A model generated the notes under the pieces. That model saw nothing but the letters and a program-made list of their open reading frames with translations, had not been told where the DNA came from and searched no databases. The position numbers were made by a program, and so were the translations under genes. DNA of 64,000 nt from JADLGL01 sp050184415. GTDB lineage: Bacteria; Pseudomonadota; Alphaproteobacteria; Rhizobiales; Kaistiaceae. This document shows positions 27,739-37,362 of this stretch, in pieces (position 1 is the stretch's first letter; every line of letters begins with the position of its first letter). The stretch lies in assembly GCA_050184415.1 (NCBI GenBank), contig JBFXAJ010000008.1, positions 62,001-126,000 on the forward strand, in the 5' to 3' direction.

Positions 27739-28076
27739 CGTCGGTCCGTAATTCCTTGTCCGACGATTTACGCCGTCACCCCCGCCGAGGCGAAGCCCGA
27801 TCTGCGGGCAGGCGGTGGAGAGGGCGGAATGCCCTCATTATCCCCATACGACAAGGTTGGCGCGAGGATCGGCTTGCCATGCGTGGCCGGTGACCTCCTC
27901 GGGTGATTCGGTGGTATCTCGGCGATCGCACCGCGGCTTCCTTCGCCCCGTGAAACGGGGAGAAGGAAGGCCCGGAGGGCCGGATGAGGGCAAGCCCCAC
28001 GCTCCGAGCTCGTGGCAAGAGCCCCTCACCCCGAGCCCTCTCCCCGCCCGGCGGCGAGAAGGGAGTTCGCGAGGCG
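27739..28076. repeat. Intergenic repeat mosaic between cfa and dnaB
   Basis: No gene is seen. From about 27,938 to 28,070 the DNA is a chain of hairpin-forming GC blocks (CCCCGTGAAACGGGG, GGCCCGGAGGGCC, and a CTCTCCCCGCCC block). The same blocks in reverse orientation fill 55,590-55,716, so this is a two-copy dispersed element within the window. The left part (27,739-27,937) is upstream of dnaB and presumably contains its promoter. Confidence 0.75.
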
Positions 28077-29447
28077 TCAATGCGTCGTCGGCTGCGAGCG
28101 GCGGCGGGTGGTGCGTTTCGGGGCCGGCTTCGATGCCTCGGCGATCTCGGCGGGCATCTCCACGGCCGGCTGCGGCGCGCGTCGCGCCGCCCGCTGTTTG
28201 GGCTTCGCGCCAACCGGCTCGATCGCCGCGACCGGCCGCTCCGCGGCTGCCGTCTCTGCCGCGGCGTACATGTAGTCGCGCGTGATCGGCACCGTGCCGA
28301 TCTCCTTCGCGATCTGCATCTGGAACACGGTCAGCGTGCGGTGGCGGAACGCGGTCTCGCAGAGCTGGAGATAGAACTCCCACATCCGGCAAAAGCGCTC
28401 GTCGAATAGCCCGGCGATCTCGGCGCGCTGGGCCTGGAAGCGCTCGTCCCAGGCGGCAAGCGTCTTGGCGTAGTGGATGCGCAGCATCTCGAAATCGGTC
28501 ATCCAGAGCTTTTGCTCCTCGATGACCGGCGCGAGCTGCGACAAGCTCGGGATGTAGGAGCCGGGAAAGATATACTTGTTCATCCACGCATTGTTCGGCG
28601 CCGGCGGACCCATGCGGCCGATAGTGTGGATGAGGGCGACGCCGTCCGGCTTCAGGAGGCGGTCGATGTGGCGGAAATATTCGGCGAAGTTCCGCGGGCC
28701 GACATGCTCGAACATGCCGACGGAGACGATCCTGTCGTAGGTCGCCGGCTCGTGCCGATAGTCCTGGAGCTTGAAGGTGACGCGGTCGCTGAGCCCGGCT
28801 TCCTGCGCGCGCCGGATCGAGGTCTGGTACTGGTCCACCGACAGCGTCACGCCGGTGACGGAGACGCCGTAATTCTTCGCGAGGTGCAGCGCCATGCCGC
28901 CCCAGCCGGAGCCGATGTCGAGCACCTTCATCCCCGGCTTCAGCATCAGCTTCCGGGCGATGTGCTCCTTCTTGTCGGTCTGCGCCTGTTCGAGCGAGGT
29001 CACGCCCTCGCGCCAATAGGCGCAGGAATACTGCATGTCCGTGTCGAGGAACCGCTCATAGAGGCGGTGGTCGATATCGTAATGGTGCTGGACGTTGCGC
29101 GCGGCCCGCGTGCCGTCGTTCCGCCGGAGCGGCGCGGCAAGGCGAAGGAACGCGCCGACCGGTCCCTTCGGCTCCTTCCCGGCGCTCGACTTCACCGCGA
29201 TCTCGAGGAAGTCGCGGAGCGTGCCGTCCTCGATGGTGTACGCCCCTTCCATGTAGCCCTCGCCGATGGCAAGGCCGGGACGCAGCGTCATCCGCCGGAC
29301 GAATTTCGGATCGTGAAGCTTGATCGTGGCCGACGGTCCGCCGTCGGACCGGCCGAAGGTCTCGCTGCGGCCGTCGACGTCGACGATCGTCAGCCTGCCG
29401 TGGGTGATGAGCCGCCGCAGCAGCCGATCGACTGGAAAAAGTGACAT
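28077..29447 (-). CDS. cfa: Cyclopropane-fatty-acyl-phospholipid synthase
   Basis: About 456 residues from ATG 29447 (a GTG at 29456 is an alternative; AGGAG abuts the ATG, which is closer than usual). The SAM-binding motif is VLDIGSGWGGMALHLAK with the CFA-type VTGVTLSVDQ after it, and the catalytic region contains CAYWREG and YIFPGSYIPSL. It methylenates unsaturated acyl chains in membrane phospholipids, a stationary-phase and acid-stress modification. The C terminus has an Ala/Lys/Arg-rich extension of about 70 residues not found in E. coli Cfa. Confidence 0.93.
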   Translation of the reverse strand: MSLFPVDRLLRRLITHGRLTIVDVDGRSETFGRSDGGPSATIKLHDPKFVRRMTLRPGLAIGEGYMEGAYTIEDGTLRDFLEIAVKSSAGKEPKGPVGAFLRLAAPLRRNDGTRAARNVQHHYDIDHRLYERFLDTDMQYSCAYWREGVTSLEQAQTDKKEHIARKLMLKPGMKVLDIGSGWGGMALHLAKNYGVSVTGVTLSVDQYQTSIRRAQEAGLSDRVTFKLQDYRHEPATYDRIVSVGMFEHVGPRNFAEYFRHIDRLLKPDGVALIHTIGRMGPPAPNNAWMNKYIFPGSYIPSLSQLAPVIEEQKLWMTDFEMLRIHYAKTLAAWDERFQAQRAEIAGLFDERFCRMWEFYLQLCETAFRHRTLTVFQMQIAKEIGTVPITRDYMYAAAETAAAERPVAAIEPVGAKPKQRAARRAPQPAVEMPAEIAEASKPAPKRTTRRRSQPTTH

Positions 29448-29549
29448 CTCCTGCACCCCGAACTTCGAGCGCGGGGCGGGATATTACGCCCGTCAGATCG
29501 TTGGGCAAGGATCGCCGGCGGCATGGCTGCGCCGCCGGCGATGGGATGC

Positions 29550-30125
29550 TTATTCCGGCTCGGTCTCGGTGTCGCGGGTCTCGCCCTCGGCCTCGGCCTC
29601 GTCGAAGCCGCCGGTCTCGATCGGCTCCGGCTGCTCGCGGAGCGAGAGGTTCTCGCCGCGCGCCTGGCGCTCGGCCTCGTCTGCGGAGCGGGCGACGTTG
29701 ATGGTCACGGTCGCGTCGACCTCGGGGTGGAGCGCGACGCGGACCTCGTGGAGGCCGATCGACTTGATCGGCTGCTGCAGGTCGAACTGGTTGCGCTCGA
29801 CGCTGAAGCCCGCGCCCGTCACCGTCTCCGCGAGGTCGCGATTGGTCACCGAGCCGTAGAGGTGCCCGGTCTCACCGGCCTGGCGGATGATGGTGAAGGA
29901 CTGGCCGTTCAGCTTCTCGGCGACGGCGGCGGCTTCCGACTTCCGCTCGAGGTTGCGCGCCTCGAGCTGGGACCGGTCGGCCTCGAAGCGCTTGCGGTTC
30001 GCCTCGTTGGCGCGGAGCGCCTTGCCCTGGGGCAGGAGGAAGTTGCGGGCGAAGCCGTCCTTGACGCGGACGACGTCGCCCATCTGGCCGAGGCGCGCGA
30101 TGCGCTCGAGAAGGATGACATGCAT
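29550..30125 (-). CDS. rplI: 50S ribosomal protein L9
   Basis: 191 residues from ATG 30125 (MHVILLERIARLGQMGD). The N-terminal domain with the GFARNFLLPQGKA motif, the long central helix and the C-terminal domain are all present. It is longer than E. coli L9 (149) because of an acidic C-terminal tail rich in Glu, a trait seen in alphaproteobacterial L9. It is the last gene of rpsF-rpsR-DUF2232-rplI. Confidence 0.97.
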   Translation of the reverse strand: MHVILLERIARLGQMGDVVRVKDGFARNFLLPQGKALRANEANRKRFEADRSQLEARNLERKSEAAAVAEKLNGQSFTIIRQAGETGHLYGSVTNRDLAETVTGAGFSVERNQFDLQQPIKSIGLHEVRVALHPEVDATVTINVARSADEAERQARGENLSLREQPEPIETGGFDEAEAEGETRDTETEPE

Positions 30126-30153
30126 GGTTTCTGCTCCGTGGTTTTCTTGAAGG

Positions 30154-31080
30154 TCAGGTTGTGGGCGTCGGCGCGGGCGGACGGAGCCGCGAGAAGGAAT
30201 CGAACACGCCGAGAAGGGCAAAGAGGATGAACGGGATCCCGAGGAGGGGGATCGAGGCATAGGCGATGAAGAGAAGGCCGCCGCGACCGGGGCGGCCGAG
30301 GGTCACGCCGTGGAGGACGCCGAGCCCGACGATCGCGAGCGCCACGCCGAAGGCGCCGGCGACGGCGCTCGCCGCGTCACCAAGCGCGCCCGGAAGGAGG
30401 CTCAGGAGGGCCGCGCCGGCGAGGACGTAGGACGCGATCGGGGGGAGCTGGACCGACCACAGCGGCGGCCGGGGCCGCAGCGGACGCTGGGACGTGGTGG
30501 CGATCCGTGCGCCGAGCGCGATGTTGGCGACGAAGATCGCGACGCCGAGGCCGGCCATCGTCACCGGAAGGACGCTGAAGACGAAATCGGCGAGCGCCGC
30601 GACGTCGCCCGGCCGGGAGACGACATTGGCCTCGTCGAACCACGCTTCCATCGTCGCCGCCATGTCGGCGGCGAGGAGCTCGGGGTTGAAGCCGGACACG
30701 GCGCCGACGACCACGAGGCCGAAGCCGATCAACGCGGTGACCCGAAGCAGTATCTCGCCGAGGGGATACCATTCGCGTGCTTCGCCGCCGAGGTCGCGCC
30801 ACAGGCCGAACAGGTGGATGGCGAGCGCCATGGGCAGCGCCACGACGAGAAAGCCGCCGAGCGCCGGCGCGAGACCCGCAGCGAAAAGGATCGCGACGAG
30901 CACCGTGAGGGCGGCGATCGCAGAGGCCCGCGTGCCCCAGGTGAAGCCGGCAATGGCGATCGGGAGAGGGGACGCCAGGAAGAATGGGATCGCCAGCGGC
31001 GAGCCGTTCACGAGCGCCGCAAGGAGCAGCACGGACAGAAGTCCGGTGCCGATGCCGGCGATGATGGGCGTCAGTTGCAT
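30154..31080 (-). CDS. DUF2232 multi-pass membrane protein
   Basis: 308 residues with about eight hydrophobic helices starting at residue 5 (IIAGIGTGLLSVLLLAALV). Glycine- and alanine-rich helices and a short cytoplasmic C terminus ending in RLRPPAPTPTT are seen. Genes of the DUF2232 family sit between rpsR and rplI in alphaproteobacteria, exactly as here. The function is unknown; the fold resembles transporter-like membrane proteins. The gap to rpsR contains a large hairpin. Confidence 0.88.
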   Translation of the reverse strand: MQLTPIIAGIGTGLLSVLLLAALVNGSPLAIPFFLASPLPIAIAGFTWGTRASAIAALTVLVAILFAAGLAPALGGFLVVALPMALAIHLFGLWRDLGGEAREWYPLGEILLRVTALIGFGLVVVGAVSGFNPELLAADMAATMEAWFDEANVVSRPGDVAALADFVFSVLPVTMAGLGVAIFVANIALGARIATTSQRPLRPRPPLWSVQLPPIASYVLAGAALLSLLPGALGDAASAVAGAFGVALAIVGLGVLHGVTLGRPGRGGLLFIAYASIPLLGIPFILFALLGVFDSFSRLRPPAPTPTT

Positions 31081-31159
31081 CGTTTCGCTGTCCCGCCCGG
31101 AAGGACGGTTAGAGGCAGGTCACGGCGGATGCCGGCATGCCCCAACCAGAAGAAAGAAA

Positions 31160-31231
31160 GCGAATAGGGAGTAGTGAGTAGCGCATAGAAACGCCGCGTG
31201 GGCTGTTCGCTATTCGCTGCTCCCTATTCGC
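31160..31231. repeat. Long inverted repeat between rpsR and the DUF2232 gene
   Basis: Two 24-nt arms (31160-31183 and 31208-31231) match with three mismatches around a 24-nt loop. Each arm contains the phrase CGAATAGGGAG or its complement. It sits inside an otherwise tight ribosomal-protein operon, right after the rpsR stop (31238), so the transcript would carry a large stem-loop at that spot. It may act as an attenuator or RNA-stability element separating rpsF-rpsR from DUF2232-rplI, or be an inserted short repeat. Confidence 0.8.
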
Positions 31232-31237
31232 CCATTC

Positions 31238-31486
31238 CTACTTGATCACATAAGGCAGCAGGCCGAGGAACCGCGCGCGCTTGATGGCGCGGGCGAGCTC
31301 ACGCTGCTTCTTGGCGGAAACCGCCGTGATGCGGGACGGCACGATCTTGCCGCGCTCGGAGATGTAGCGCTGCAGGAGGCGCGTGTCCTTGTAGTCGATC
31401 TTCGGCGCGTCCGTGCCGGACAACGGATCGGACTTCCGGCGGCGGAAGAACGGGCGGCGGGTGGGGAGCTGGTTGATGTCGACCAT
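31238..31486 (-). CDS. rpsR: 30S ribosomal protein S18
   Basis: 82 residues (MVDINQLPTRRPFFRRRKSDPLSG), with the core IDYKDTRLLQRYISERGKIVPSRITAVSAKKQRELARAIKRARFLGLLPYV complete. S18 binds 16S rRNA as a heterodimer with S6, whose gene lies 3 nt upstream. The N-terminal extension is typical of alphaproteobacteria, and the length is normal. Confidence 0.98.
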   Translation of the reverse strand: MVDINQLPTRRPFFRRRKSDPLSGTDAPKIDYKDTRLLQRYISERGKIVPSRITAVSAKKQRELARAIKRARFLGLLPYVIK

Positions 31487-31489
31487 GGT

Positions 31490-31963
31490 CTAGATCTCTT
31501 CGCGGGCGGGTGCGTCGTCATCGCGGCGCGGACGGTCGTCACGGCGGGGACCGCGATCGCCACGGTCGCCGCGGTCGCGGTCACGGCCGAACGGGCGGTC
31601 GCCGCGGCCGCCACCGGGACGGTCGTCACGATCGCCGCGATCACGCTTCTGCATCATCGCGGACGGCTCGGTCTCATGCTCCTCGACGCGGATCGTCAGG
31701 TAGCGGAGGACGTCCTCATTAATGCCGAGCTGGCGCTCCATCTCGGCGACGGCCGCCGGCGGGGCGTCGATGTTCATGAGCGTGTAGTGCGCCTTCCGGT
31801 TCTTACGGATCCGGAACGAAATCGACTTGAGGCCCCATGCCTCGATCTTGCCGACCGTGCCGCCATTGTCGGCGATCACGGTCTTCATCTGCTCGATGAG
31901 GGCCTCGACCTGCTGGCTCGACATGTCCTGCCGGGCCAGGAATACGTGTTCGTAAAGGGCCAT
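31490..31963 (-). CDS. rpsF: 30S ribosomal protein S6
   Basis: 157 residues from ATG 31963 (MALYEHVFLARQDMSSQQ). The ferredoxin-like S6 fold ends near residue 105. It is followed by a tail of about 50 residues composed almost only of Arg, Asp, Gly and Pro (GDRDDRPGGGRGDRPFG type repeats). E. coli S6 has a shorter acidic tail extended by RimK with glutamates; this tail is a low-complexity RG/RD region instead. The start further upstream at 31993 adds no conserved residues. It is the first gene of the rpsF-rpsR-DUF2232-rplI operon. Confidence 0.97.
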   Translation of the reverse strand: MALYEHVFLARQDMSSQQVEALIEQMKTVIADNGGTVGKIEAWGLKSISFRIRKNRKAHYTLMNIDAPPAAVAEMERQLGINEDVLRYLTIRVEEHETEPSAMMQKRDRGDRDDRPGGGRGDRPFGRDRDRGDRGDRGPRRDDRPRRDDDAPAREEI

Positions 31964-31992
31964 ACTGCCTTTCCCTGTTGCGTCCGGCGCCA

Positions 31993-32019
31993 AGCCTCTC
32001 CGAAGCCTTGAGAAAGGCT
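31993..32019 (-). promoter_or_regulatory. Possible rpsF leader hairpin
   Basis: In the 5-prime leader of rpsF, arms at 31993-32000 (AGCCTCTC on +) and 32010-32019 (GAGAAAGGCT on +) can pair around a 9-nt loop. S6-S18 often autoregulate through an mRNA leader hairpin; whether this is one cannot be told, and the pairing is short with a bulge. Confidence 0.25.
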
Positions 32020-32284
32020 AGGGAAGAACTTCGAGAGCGGAGACACGGGAGGACGGACCGGCTTTCCGATCCATGGCGGCACCGCCGCCCCTCCGTTCAG
32101 CCACCGGCCGGAACGTTTTCGAAGCGCGGTTTATTGCGGAAACCCTTTGGCTTTGCAAGCGCGGCAAACTGCACGCAAGTGTGGCGGGTGCGTTCTTGAC
32201 AGGGTGACATCAAACGGAAACAAGGCGCACCAAGAGGGATCGAGCTGCGCCAGGGGCAGCCATGGGGTTCACCAAAGGGCGCCA

Positions 32285-33232
32285 ATGCGCGTGGCCTTCC
32301 TATTTCCGGGGCAGGGGAGCCAGAGCGTCGGCATGGGCAAGGCGCTCGCCGACGCGCGGCCGGAGGCCGCCGCCGTCTTTGCCGAGGTCGATGAGGCCCT
32401 TGGCGAGAATCTCTCGCGTCTTTTCCTCGAAGGGGATGCCGACGAGCTCGGGCTGACGCGGAATACGCAGCCGGCCCTGATGGCCGTCAGCGTCGCCGTG
32501 CATCGCGTGCTCCTGGCCGAAATCGGCGGCGTCCCGGCCTCGCTCGCCTTCCATGCGGGTCACTCGCTCGGAGAGTACGCTGCGCTAGCGGCCGCCGGCA
32601 GCATCGCCCTCGCCGACGTCGCGCGTCTCCTTCGCCTCCGCGGCGAGGCGATGCAGCGCGCGGTGCCGGTCGGCATCGGCTCGATGGCGGCTCTTCTCGG
32701 CATCGAGTTCGACGCCGCCCGCGAGGTTGCGGCCGCTGCGTCGGAGGTCGGCGAGATCTGCGAGATCGCCAACGACAATGGCGGCGGCCAGATCGTGGTC
32801 TCCGGCCACAAGGCGGCGGTCGACCGGGCCATGGCGCTCGCCAGGGAGAAGGGCGCCAAGCGCGCCGTGGTGCTGCCGGTGTCGGCGCCGTTCCATTCGA
32901 CCCTGATGGCCCCGGCCGCGGCCGAGATGGCCGAAGCGCTCGCCGCCGTCACGATCGCGCCGCCCAACGTGCCGGTGCTGTCCAACGTCACTGCGCGCCC
33001 CCATGGCGGCCCGGACGAGATCCGCCGCCGGCTGGTGGAGCAGATCACCGGCACCGTGCGCTGGCGCGAATCCGTTGCCTATATGGCTGGCGAAGGCGTC
33101 ACGTCCTTCTACGAAATCGGCGCGGGGAAGGTTCTCTCCGGCCTCGTCAAGCGGATCGCGTCGGATGCCGACGCCACGTCCGTCGGTACACCGGAGGAGG
33201 TCGGCGCGGCCGCCGGCCGGCTGCGCAACTAG
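32285..33232 (+). CDS. fabD: Malonyl-CoA:ACP transacylase
   Basis: 315 residues from ATG 32285 (MRVAFLFPGQGSQSVGMGKAL). The nucleophile serine is in GHSLGEYAAL (near residue 93), the arginine in the RGEAMQRA segment, and the catalytic histidine in VSAPFHSTLM. It loads malonate from CoA onto ACP for fatty acid synthesis. It is the first gene of fabD-fabG-acpP-fabF and divergent from rpsF with about 320 nt between starts, so promoters for both lie there. The longer open frame from 32147 is not supported. Confidence 0.97.
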   Translation: MRVAFLFPGQGSQSVGMGKALADARPEAAAVFAEVDEALGENLSRLFLEGDADELGLTRNTQPALMAVSVAVHRVLLAEIGGVPASLAFHAGHSLGEYAALAAAGSIALADVARLLRLRGEAMQRAVPVGIGSMAALLGIEFDAAREVAAAASEVGEICEIANDNGGGQIVVSGHKAAVDRAMALAREKGAKRAVVLPVSAPFHSTLMAPAAAEMAEALAAVTIAPPNVPVLSNVTARPHGGPDEIRRRLVEQITGTVRWRESVAYMAGEGVTSFYEIGAGKVLSGLVKRIASDADATSVGTPEEVGAAAGRLRN

Positions 33233-33251
33233 GCTCGCTGAAGGTTCGCTG

Positions 33252-33989
33252 ATGTTCGATCTGACCAACAAGACTGCCCTTGTGACCGGCGCCAGCGGCG
33301 GCATCGGCGCCGCCATCGCCCGGGCGCTCCACGCGAGCGGCGCCAAAGTCGCCCTCTCGGGGACGAGGCGGGGCGCTCTCGACGAGCTTGCGGCGCAACT
33401 CGGCGACCGCTGCCGGGGCTTCGTCTGCGACCTCGGCGACCGCGCCTCGGTCGACCGCCTGGTGCCGGACGTCGAAGCCGCCTTCGGGCAGATAGACGTT
33501 TTTGTCAGCAATGCCGGGATGAACAAGGACAACCTCTTCATCCGGATGCAGGACGCCGATTGGGACCGCGTGGTCGAGGTCAATCTGACGTCGGCCTTCC
33601 GCCTTTCGCGGGCGGCGCTCCGCGGCATGCTGAAGCGTCGCGCCGGCCGGATCATCTATATGAGCTCGGTGGTCGGCGTTGCCGGCAATGCCGGGCAGGC
33701 GAATTATGCGGCGTCGAAGGCCGGCCTCCTCGGCATGGCCAAGAGCCTTGCCAAGGAAGTGGCCAAGCGCAACATCACCGTGAATGCGATCGCGCCCGGC
33801 TATATCGACACCGCGATGGTCCAGGCGCTGACCGAGGCGCAGCGCGCGGCGGCCGTCGCCGAGGTGCCGACCGATCGTTTCGGCACGCCGGAGGAGATCG
33901 CGGCCGCGGTGGTGTTCCTCGCCAGCGACGAGGCGGCGTACATCACCGGACAGACGCTCCACATCAACGGCGGCATGCACATCGAGTAG
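33252..33989 (+). CDS. fabG: 3-oxoacyl-ACP reductase
   Basis: 245 residues from ATG 33252. NADPH-binding motif TGASGGIG at about 12-19, NAG in SNAGMNKDN, and the catalytic Ser-Tyr-Lys set in MSSVVGVAGNAGQANYAASKAG. The C terminus ends in TGQTLHINGGMHIE, diagnostic of FabG. It reduces beta-ketoacyl-ACP in fatty acid elongation. It follows fabD by 19 nt. Confidence 0.97.
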   Translation: MFDLTNKTALVTGASGGIGAAIARALHASGAKVALSGTRRGALDELAAQLGDRCRGFVCDLGDRASVDRLVPDVEAAFGQIDVFVSNAGMNKDNLFIRMQDADWDRVVEVNLTSAFRLSRAALRGMLKRRAGRIIYMSSVVGVAGNAGQANYAASKAGLLGMAKSLAKEVAKRNITVNAIAPGYIDTAMVQALTEAQRAAAVAEVPTDRFGTPEEIAAAVVFLASDEAAYITGQTLHINGGMHIE

Positions 33990-34253
33990 CGGCGGAATTC
34001 CACCGCAGATGCCGCGCCGCGGCCGGCTTGGCACCGGCTCACGAAGTGTGTTACCAGCCGCGCCTGCACGGGATGCCCTGGCCGAAATCCCCGATGGACG
34101 CGGCAGGGCGCCATGAGAAGCTCAGGGACTCCCGGGAAGCATCCCTTTTTCGTTTCGCTAGGCGACGGTTCCGTCTAGGAATGCCGCCGGTCACTGGACG
34201 CTCGCGGGGCGATTCTGGTTCATACAGGTAAGACAACCGAGGTTTAGCCAAAC

Positions 34254-34490
34254 ATGAGCGATATCGCTGATCGGGTGAAGAAGATCGTCGTCGAGCATCT
34301 CGGCGTCGACGCCGCGAAAGTGACCGACAATGCGAGCTTCATCGATGATCTCGGCGCCGACAGCCTCGACACCGTCGAGCTCGTCATGGCGTTCGAGGAA
34401 GAGTTCGGCGTGGAGATTCCGGACGACGCCGCCGAGACGATCCTCACCGTCGGCGATGCGGTCGAGTTCCTGAAGAAGAACGCCAGCTAG
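34254..34490 (+). CDS. acpP: Acyl carrier protein
   Basis: 78 residues, strongly acidic, with the phosphopantetheine serine S37 in LGADSLDTVELVM. Standard length and sequence for the essential fatty acid ACP. It is 264 nt after fabG, a longer gap than elsewhere in the cluster, so it probably has its own promoter, as expected for a very abundant protein. fabF follows after 58 nt. Confidence 0.98.
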   Translation: MSDIADRVKKIVVEHLGVDAAKVTDNASFIDDLGADSLDTVELVMAFEEEFGVEIPDDAAETILTVGDAVEFLKKNAS

Positions 34491-34548
34491 CCGTTCCCTT
34501 CCGGGTCCTTGCGGCTCGGGCCGTCGCTCGCGGAGGAGGAAGGCACGG

Positions 34549-35814
<1,266 letters not shown>

Positions 35815-35880
35815 GGCTTGGAAAGCGCCACATTCCGACCTCAGACTCCTGACCCTGGCTGACGGAAGGCGGTACGACGG

Positions 35881-37140
35881 ATGGCTAACATGAGCGACGC
35901 CAGGTCTTCGGCCGACGCGGATCTGCGCCGCCCCGGCCCGAAGAGCGCGCGTGAGCTGCTCCAGCCCGACCAGGTCCCGCCGCCGCCGAATCGGTCGCGC
36001 GCCTCCCGCCACCCGCTGGTGGTGTTCTTCAACTTCTTCATCACGATCGCCGTCATCGCGATCGTCGTCGTGGGCGGCCTCGCGCTCTTCGCGAAGGTCC
36101 AGTTCGACGGCGGCGGCCCGCTGACCGAGCCGCGGGTGATCCAGATCGCCGAAGGCACCGGCGTGACCGACATCTCCGAGCGGCTGCAGGAGCTCGGCAT
36201 CATCTCGAACCGCTGGATCTTCCGCGCCGGCGTTGCGATCTACGGCGCCGAAGGCCGCCTCCAGGCGGGGGAGTATCTGATCCCGGCCGGCGCCAGCATG
36301 CGCGACGTGATGGACCGCCTCGTCGAAGGACGGGTCAACGTCTATTCCGTAACCCTGCCGGAAGGGCTGACGAGCCAGCAGATCGTCGCCCGCATCAACG
36401 CGGACGAGAACCTCACCGGCGAGATCACCGACGTGCCGGCCGAGGGCACGCTCCTTCCCGACACCTACCAGTTCAGCCGCGGCGCCTCGCGCCAGAGCAT
36501 CATCGACCGCATGGTCCGGGAGCACGACCGCGTGGTCCGGGAGATTTGGGACAACCGCGTGGCGGGGCTGCCAATCGATACCATCGAGGAATTCGTGACG
36601 CTCGCCTCGATCGTCGAGAAGGAGACCGGCATCGCCGACGAGCGGAGCCGGGTGGCGGCCGTCTTCATCAACCGCCTCAACCGCGGCATGCGGCTCCAGT
36701 CCGACCCGACGATCATCTACGGCGTCTATGGCGGCGCCGGCCTGCCGCCGGGCGAATCGATCCGGCAGAGCCAGATCAACCAGCGCACGCCGTACAACAC
36801 GTACCAGATCGACGGCCTGCCTCCGGGCCCGATCGCCAATCCCGGCCTCGCTGCACTGCAGGCGGTCGCCAATCCATCGCGGACCAACGACCTCTATTTC
36901 GTCGCCGACGGCACGGGCGGGCACGTGTTCGCCGAGACGCTGGAGGATCACAACCGCAACGTCGCGCGCTACCGCGAGATCGAGCGCCAGCGCGAGGCGG
37001 CGGCAGCCGCCGCCGCTGCGGCTGCGCCGGCCGCCACTCCTGATCCTGTCGCCGCCCCCGCTGGCGACCCCGCCGCGACGCCGGGCGCCACGCCGGCAAC
37101 GCCGGCCCCGGGCATGCCCTTCCCGATTCCCCGGCCGTAG
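35881..37140 (+). CDS. mltG: Endolytic murein transglycosylase MltG (YceG-like)
   Basis: 419 residues. A cytoplasmic N terminus of about 40 residues precedes one transmembrane helix (VVFFNFFITIAVIAIVVVGGLALF, about 43-66). The periplasmic part has a LysM-like segment and the catalytic signature SIVEKETG at 243-250, then RLNRGMRLQSDPTIIYG and GLPPGPIANPG. It cuts nascent glycan strands and limits their length. The C-terminal 45 residues are an Ala/Pro-rich tail. Its place after fabF is standard in alphaproteobacteria. Confidence 0.95.
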   Translation: MANMSDARSSADADLRRPGPKSARELLQPDQVPPPPNRSRASRHPLVVFFNFFITIAVIAIVVVGGLALFAKVQFDGGGPLTEPRVIQIAEGTGVTDISERLQELGIISNRWIFRAGVAIYGAEGRLQAGEYLIPAGASMRDVMDRLVEGRVNVYSVTLPEGLTSQQIVARINADENLTGEITDVPAEGTLLPDTYQFSRGASRQSIIDRMVREHDRVVREIWDNRVAGLPIDTIEEFVTLASIVEKETGIADERSRVAAVFINRLNRGMRLQSDPTIIYGVYGGAGLPPGESIRQSQINQRTPYNTYQIDGLPPGPIANPGLAALQAVANPSRTNDLYFVADGTGGHVFAETLEDHNRNVARYREIERQREAAAAAAAAAAPAATPDPVAAPAGDPAATPGATPATPAPGMPFPIPRP

Positions 37141-37362
37141 CGGCCCGTGCTCCTTCTCCCCCGCAAGGGGGGAGAGCAGCGGGAGCATGGCCGCGAGGTG
37201 GAACGGCGTTCAAAATTGCGAGCGCGCAGCCGGTGTGGGAGGTCAGGGAGATGCATGAATCCTCGCGCCCTCAAGAGAAGGAAGGGCTGCTCCTCGCTTG
37301 AGCCCGCTCCTCCTCCGGCCTAGTGTCCGCGCGCCCTTTCCTTGGTTTTCGCGAGTGCCGGC

